This document shows, piece after piece, positions 59,528 to 64,000 of a stretch of 64,000 nucleotides of DNA. The notes below the pieces were generated by a model that had not been told where the DNA came from, ran no database searches, and saw only the letters and a program-made list of their open reading frames with translations. How positions within the stretch are numbered: the stretch's first letter is position 1; each line of letters starts with the position of its first letter. Origin of the DNA: JAJPHF01 sp035293805 (GTDB lineage: Bacteria; Chloroflexota; UBA6077; JAJPHF01); assembly GCA_035293805.1 (NCBI GenBank), contig DATGMD010000062.1:1-64000 (forward strand). The letters run 5' to 3'. Position numbers and translations under genes: made by a program.

Positions 59528-62092
59528 TCAGCTGGACGCGGCGCCCCGGATGCGCACGGGATCGCCGTCGCTCAGCGCCCCCTGTCCGTCCACCACCACC
59601 TGGTCGCCCGGCGCCAGGCCGCTGACCACTTGCGTGCGCTGGCCGTCGGACACGCCGAGGTCCAGCGCGCGGAACTGCGCCTTCCCGTCCACGACCACGA
59701 AGACGCCGCTCTGGCCGCCGCGCTGCACGATCGCCGCGTTGGGCACCAGGATGGCGCCCTCCGCACTCGTCTGGCTGATCTGCACTTGGGCGAGGATGCC
59801 CGGCCGGAGCGCGTCGGCAGGCTGGGTGGGCACCAGCTTCGTCTCGAACGTGCGATTCCGGGTATCGGCCGCGGGCGCCACGCTGGTCACGACCGCGGGG
59901 TACTGATGCCCCGGATCGGAGGCGACCGCCAGCAGCGCCGGGCGGCCTACGGCGATTTGCTGCACGCGCGCGTCCTCGACGTTCACCACGACCTCGACCT
60001 CGTTGGTGTCGAGCGTGACGACCGGCGTCGTCGGGCTAGCCAGCGCGCCCTCCGAGAGCAGCTTCGCCGACACCACCCCGTCGAATGGCGCGACGATCTC
60101 CGCCTCGGCGGCCTGGGCCTGGGCCAGATTGTAAGCGCCGCGGGCCTGCGCGACCGTCGCCTGCGCTTGCTGTAGGTCCTCGGGCCGGTAGGGCTGGGCG
60201 CGGAGCGCGGCGGTCTCCGCGGCCTGTCCCACGGCGTCCTGCTGCTGCCGGACCTCCTCGGCGGTGTAGGGATAGCGCCGCAGGTTGAGCGTCTGCACCG
60301 CCTGGTCCACGGCCGAGACGGCGGCCTGGATGTCCGCGGCCTTGGGCCCCGCCAGCACGTCGGTTAGGCGGCTCTGCGCACTCGCCAGGTTCGCGTTGGC
60401 CGTATCGACGGCCGCGCGCGCGTTGGCCACGTCGGCGGCCGCGGGGTTCTGGAGCGCGGCCCGCCGGGCGGCGGCCTGGGCCAGGTTGCCGCGCGCGGCC
60501 TGGATCGCCGCCTCGGCGGCGCGCACGTCCTCGGGCGTCCCGCCGGCCCGCAGCACCTCCAGCCGCGCCTGGGCGGCCCGCAGCGCGGCCGTGGCGGTGT
60601 CCACGGCGCTGCGGGCCGATGCGACCGTCTCCGGGGCCGGATTGCGGAGCTGCTCCTGGCGCGCGAGCGCCGCCGAGAGGTTGGCCTGGGCCGTCTCGAC
60701 CGCCGTGCGCGCCGTCTGGACCGTCTCCGCGGTCGGGTTGAGGATCTCCTGGAGCTGCACCTGGGCGGTCGCCAGGTTCGCCTGGGCCTGCTCAAGGTTC
60801 GCGGTGGCGGCCGCGATTTCGGTCGGGCCGGGGCCCTGCGGCGCGACGCCAGGCAGGCTCTCCTGGGCGGCGAGGAGCGCGGCCTGCGCCTGCTGCAGCG
60901 CGCTCTCGGCGGCGGCGCAGGTCTGGCTGACCAGGGTCGTGCCGCAGGCCGCGCTGACGGCCGCCTGGGCCACGGCCACCTGCTGGTTTAGGGCCGGCAG
61001 CTCCAACGTGGGGTTGCTGACGCCCACCGGATTGGTCTGGCCGCGCAGCTGCGCCAGGGCCGTGCGCGTCGCCTGGAGCTGGGCGTACGCCGTGTTCACC
61101 GCGGAGGCCGCTGCCTGGCGTTCCGTGGGGGAGCCGCCGCCGAGCACGGTCGCGAGGTGCTGCCGCGTGGCGTCCAGCGCAGCCTGCGCGCTCTCGACCG
61201 CGGCCTGTGCCGCGACCTGGTCGGAGACCGTGCCGCCGGCGAGGATCTGCGCCAGGCGCTCGTTTGCCGCGTCCAGATTCGCCTGGGCGGTGTCCACGGC
61301 CGCCTGGGCCGCCTGCAGCTGGTCGGGCGCGGGATTGCGCAGCGCCTCGCGGCGGGCAAGCGCGGCCTCGACATTGGCCTGGGCCGTCACGATACCGGCC
61401 TCGGCCGCCTGCTGCTCTTCGGGCGCCCCGCCGCCGAGGAGCTGTGCCAGGCGCTGGTTCGCGCTCTGGAGATTGGCCGCGGCCGAATCCGCGGCGGCGC
61501 GCGCCGTGTCCACCTCGGCCGCCGTCGGGCCTTCCAGGAGCTGGCTCAGGCGGGTCTGGGCCGCCGCCAGCGCCGCCTCGGCCGTGGCCACGTCCTCCGT
61601 CCGGCCGCCGCCCTGCATCTGCTGGAGCCGCGCCTGCGCGGCGTCGAGCGCCTGCTGCGCCGCCCGGACATCCTCGGGACGGGCGCCCGCCTGCATGAGA
61701 GCGAGGCGGGCTTCGGCGGCTTGCAGCGCTCCCTGCGCTTGCTCGACCTGAGCGTTGAGCTGCGTCCGGTCGAGCACCGCGATGAGGTCCCCAGCCCGCA
61801 CCTGGCTGCCGACGTCCACCAGCAGCTGCTCGATGCGGCCCGTCGCCCGCGGCAGCACGTTCACGCTCGCCCGCGGCTCCACCGTCCCGGTGTAGCTGAG
61901 CGCCTCGCTAATGGCGCCCCGCTGCACCGTCTGGACCTGGACAGGGACCGCCGCCTGGGCCTGGCTGCTGGCGGGGGCTACCTGATGCCCGCAGCCCGCG
62001 AGCGCGAGCAGCGGGACCAGCAGGAGGACGCGCGCGCCCCCGCCCGTGTGGCGAGTGGCTCGTGGCGAGAGGGACCGCGCGGCCTTACGCAT
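59528..62092 (-). CDS. RND/HlyD-type membrane-fusion lipoprotein with a giant repetitive coiled coil
   Basis: An 854-residue adaptor; typical relatives are 350-450. ATG 62092 gives the lipoprotein signal VLLLVPLLALAGC with GAGGTG upstream. A lipoyl half-motif (LVDVGSQVRAGDLIAVLDRT) precedes about 550 residues of Ala-rich helices in ~27-34-residue units that each end in a GGG- or NPA-type turn (QLLGGGAPEEQQ, LRNPAPDQLQ, QILAGGTVSDQ). Two Cys (SAACGTTLVSQTC) mark the middle. The second lipoyl half (IVAPFDGVVSAKLLSEGALA) and beta-barrel follow. Such a long helical hairpin could bridge a thick envelope. A 5'-extension to 62272 in the same frame runs through an inverted repeat and is rejected. Confidence 0.86.
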   Translation of the reverse strand: MRKAARSLSPRATRHTGGGARVLLLVPLLALAGCGHQVAPASSQAQAAVPVQVQTVQRGAISEALSYTGTVEPRASVNVLPRATGRIEQLLVDVGSQVRAGDLIAVLDRTQLNAQVEQAQGALQAAEARLALMQAGARPEDVRAAQQALDAAQARLQQMQGGGRTEDVATAEAALAAAQTRLSQLLEGPTAAEVDTARAAADSAAANLQSANQRLAQLLGGGAPEEQQAAEAGIVTAQANVEAALARREALRNPAPDQLQAAQAAVDTAQANLDAANERLAQILAGGTVSDQVAAQAAVESAQAALDATRQHLATVLGGGSPTERQAAASAVNTAYAQLQATRTALAQLRGQTNPVGVSNPTLELPALNQQVAVAQAAVSAACGTTLVSQTCAAAESALQQAQAALLAAQESLPGVAPQGPGPTEIAAATANLEQAQANLATAQVQLQEILNPTAETVQTARTAVETAQANLSAALARQEQLRNPAPETVASARSAVDTATAALRAAQARLEVLRAGGTPEDVRAAEAAIQAARGNLAQAAARRAALQNPAAADVANARAAVDTANANLASAQSRLTDVLAGPKAADIQAAVSAVDQAVQTLNLRRYPYTAEEVRQQQDAVGQAAETAALRAQPYRPEDLQQAQATVAQARGAYNLAQAQAAEAEIVAPFDGVVSAKLLSEGALASPTTPVVTLDTNEVEVVVNVEDARVQQIAVGRPALLAVASDPGHQYPAVVTSVAPAADTRNRTFETKLVPTQPADALRPGILAQVQISQTSAEGAILVPNAAIVQRGGQSGVFVVVDGKAQFRALDLGVSDGQRTQVVSGLAPGDQVVVDGQGALSDGDPVRIRGAASS

Positions 62093-62119
62093 GTTGCACC
62101 TCGCCCTAAGTGTCTGGCG

Positions 62120-62164
62120 AGGCGAGTGTGCCGGTTGGGCTACGCCCAACCGGCACACTCGCCT
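62120..62164. terminator. Perfect 21-bp inverted repeat
   Basis: AGGCGAGTGTGCCGGTTGGGC at 62120-62140 (21 bases) pairs fully with 62144-62164, loop TAC. It lies between the RCC1 gene end and the adaptor gene start, so it probably terminates the RCC1 transcript. No U-run. Its core GGTTGGGC-TAC-GCCCAACC recalls the GTTTGGC-TTC-GCCAAAC hairpins at 10108. Confidence 0.6.
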
Positions 62165-62306
62165 GGAGCTTGCTTCGCGTCGCGGGAGAACGGCCCGGCC
62201 GCCGGGTGGGGGCGCCGCGCGGTGCCCCCCACCCGCAAGCAGCCTCCTACCGGCCGTGCCCGCCCCTGGCAAGTTCCGTACCAGCGCCGCGAGGAGCGCC
62301 CGACGA

Positions 62307-64000
62307 TCAGAAAGCGTTCGGGCCGCCGCCCACGAAGGTGGGCCAGCTGCCGCAGCCGTCGACCACCGTGAGGGGCACCGTGGTGGCTTGCCCGACCGTC
62401 GCGTGGTGGACCGTGAAGGTCGTCAACTGGGTCTCTAGCGGCAGGGTGATGGTCCGGTTCCCCGAGAACTCAGGGGTTCCCGCTACGTCGATCAGCGCGT
62501 TGGTGGCCGCGCCGAACTGCAGTTGCTGCAGGCGCGCGTTGCCGCCCGCCGCCACGGTGACGCTGAGCTGGTTGGCCCCGGCCGGCTGGACCGTGACCCG
62601 CACCGCCGGCCGCGGGGAGCAGACCGCGGTGGGCGTGGGCGTGGCGGTCGGGGCCCCGACGACGGTCGGGGTCGCCGTCGCGCCCGGGTTGGTCGTCGGG
62701 GTTGGGGGCAGGACCGGCGTGTTCGTCGCGGTGGGCACGGGCGTTGGGGTGCTGGCGACGAAGCAGCACAGCGCCAGCCCGTGGCCCTCGCCGGCGGCCA
62801 CCGCTGTGGCGCCGTTCAGGCCGCTCACCTGGACCCGGATGTCGCTCTCGCCCCCCGACGTGCCGGTGCCCAGCTCGCCAAATTCGTTTCGGCCCCACGA
62901 CCAGACGGTGCCGTCGCCGCGAAGCGCCAGGCTAAAGGCATCGCCGGCCGCGACGGCCACCACGCCGGGGAGGGCGCTGACCGGCACCGGGGTGGTCCGG
63001 ATGTCCCCCGACGTGCCGTTGCCCAGCTGGCCGGACTGGTTGGCGCCCCAGGCCCAGACGGTGCCGTCGCTTTTCAGGGCCAGGGCGTGAAAGTACCCCG
63101 CCGCGATGCCGACGATGCTGCTCAGGCCGCTCACCTGCACCGGGGTACTGCTATCCGTCGTCGAGCCGTTGCCCAGCTGGCCCGAGTCGTTGGCGCCCCA
63201 CCCCCACACCGTCCCGTCGGTCCGCAAGGCCAGGATGTACTTCGACCCCGCCGCGATGGCCCGGACGCCCGTCAGGCTATTGGCTTGCACCGGAACCGTG
63301 CTGTAGGACAGGGTCGAGCCGGTGCCCAGCTCGTGGCGATCGTTGATCCCCCACGCCCAGACCGTGCCGCTGCTCGTCAGCGCCGCGCTAAACTGGGTGC
63401 CCGCCGCGACCGCCGTGACGCCGCTCAGCCCCATCACCTGCCCGGGGACGCTGCTCCCAGTGCTGGTGCCGCCATTGCCCAGCTGGCCATAGGTGTCGCC
63501 GCCCCAGGCCCAGGCCGTGCCGTCGCCCTTCACGGCCAGACTGTGGTCGAACCCCGCCGCGATGCCGACCGCCCCGCTCAGGTCGACCACCTGGCCGGGG
63601 GTGGGAATGCACGCGCAGCCGCCAGTGCTGGTCGTGCCGTTGCCCAGCTGGCCACTGCCATTGTTGCCCCAGGCCCAGACGGTGCCGTCGCTCCGCAGCG
63701 CCAGGGTGTGCCCGTTACCCCCCTCCAGCGCCGTGAGGTTGCTCAGGCCAGGGACCTGGCCGGGAGAGGGGTTGCACGAGGGGCACGAACCGACACCGGC
63801 AGTCGTGCCGTTGCCCAGCTGGCCGCTGAAATTGGTGCCCCAGGCGAAGGCGTTGAGCGACGTGCCCTGCGCCGCGACCCGCCGCAGGGCCGCCCCGCTC
63901 AGCTCGTCCACGGCCCCCGCCGGCGCCCCCCACGCCGCGCTGCCCGGGAACACGCCGATTCCCTGGGCCGCCAGCGCAAGGATGAGCCCGATGCCCGCCA
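62307..64000 (-). CDS. Secreted RCC1-repeat protein (5' end beyond the window)
   Basis: The frame is open to the right edge, and the edge sequence reads GIGLILALAAQGIGVFPGSA, the end of a signal peptide, so only a few residues are missing. About seven RCC1 propeller repeats follow, each like VWAWGNNGSGQLGNGTT and a SLAVKGDGTAWAWGG strand. After a Thr/Pro stalk (TPTPVPTATNTPVLPPTPTT) comes a ~110-residue beta domain (VRVTVQPAGANQLSVTVAAG ... TLPLETQLTTFTVHHATVGQ). Such proteins occur on Chloroflexota and related cell surfaces; the ligand is unknown. Confidence 0.85.
   Translation of the reverse strand, partial: AGIGLILALAAQGIGVFPGSAAWGAPAGAVDELSGAALRRVAAQGTSLNAFAWGTNFSGQLGNGTTAGVGSCPSCNPSPGQVPGLSNLTALEGGNGHTLALRSDGTVWAWGNNGSGQLGNGTTSTGGCACIPTPGQVVDLSGAVGIAAGFDHSLAVKGDGTAWAWGGDTYGQLGNGGTSTGSSVPGQVMGLSGVTAVAAGTQFSAALTSSGTVWAWGINDRHELGTGSTLSYSTVPVQANSLTGVRAIAAGSKYILALRTDGTVWGWGANDSGQLGNGSTTDSSTPVQVSGLSSIVGIAAGYFHALALKSDGTVWAWGANQSGQLGNGTSGDIRTTPVPVSALPGVVAVAAGDAFSLALRGDGTVWSWGRNEFGELGTGTSGGESDIRVQVSGLNGATAVAAGEGHGLALCCFVASTPTPVPTATNTPVLPPTPTTNPGATATPTVVGAPTATPTPTAVCSPRPAVRVTVQPAGANQLSVTVAAGGNARLQQLQFGAATNALIDVAGTPEFSGNRTITLPLETQLTTFTVHHATVGQATTVPLTVVDGCGSWPTFVGGGPNAF

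Noticed and set aside
62093..62272. 60-residue N-terminal extension of the long adaptor protein
   Set aside because: It would translate through the perfect 21-bp inverted repeat, and the lipoprotein signal peptide with a good ribosome site begins at 62092.

Overview
This 64 kb window is GC-rich DNA, probably from a Chloroflexota bacterium. That placement is an inference. It rests on the high GC, frequent GTG/TTG starts, many lipoproteins with Pro/Ala-rich linkers, a secreted RCC1 protein with a Thr-Pro stalk, and a bacterial RNase P RNA. The closest ecological parallel is soil, subsurface or marine Chloroflexota with expanded oxygenase and solute-binding-protein families.

Left flank (1-12.9 kb): a membrane OpgC-like/esterase fusion, the RNase P RNA (rnpB) with a clear extended -10 promoter, a decayed tyrosine recombinase next to it, a PadR regulator plus MFS exporter with a palindromic operator lying on the promoter, an IS3 transposase scrap, a BNR-repeat protein, the first dihydroxyphthalate-decarboxylase-like protein, a GT39-type glycosyltransferase, a small XRE regulator, a sorting-tail fragment and a PQQ-propeller lipoprotein.

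Core (13-58.5 kb): a large accessory catabolic region. It holds 16 periplasmic-binding-protein-fold proteins: eight NMT1/SsuA-like, four Fe3+/AfuA-like, one TAXI-like and three Pht5-like. They are interleaved with LigAB-type ring-cleavage subunits, two Rieske ring-hydroxylating oxygenases, a Rieske ferredoxin, a VOC-Rieske fusion, four more VOC proteins, a bicupin, an LLM flavin monooxygenase, two 3-hydroxyanthranilate-dioxygenase-like proteins, two ornithine-cyclodeaminase-like proteins, a DapA-like aldolase, a split TPP decarboxylase, a GltD-like flavoprotein and three M24-fold proteins. Only one ABC ATPase/permease pair is present (55.6-58.5 kb). A nearly unbroken minus-strand run extends from 51.5 to 31.2 kb. 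The implied work is capture and degradation of aromatic or N-containing organic acids: oxygenation, decarboxylation, extradiol cleavage, then aldolase or thiamine-dependent steps.

Decay is visible throughout. There are remnants of an integrase, an IS3 transposase, a CoxS-type iron-sulfur subunit, an ornithine cyclodeaminase tail and an amber-truncated zinc-ribbon tail. The region looks like it grew by repeated duplication and partial deletion of SBP-plus-enzyme modules.

Right flank (58.5-64 kb): two membrane-fusion (HlyD-type) proteins, one with an exceptionally long repetitive coiled coil, then a secreted RCC1-repeat protein running off the right edge.

The most noteworthy items are the three M24 paralogs that lost metal ligands in the same way, the VOC-Rieske fusion, the excess of binding proteins over transporters, including five without a signal peptide, and the operon-embedded LysR gene.
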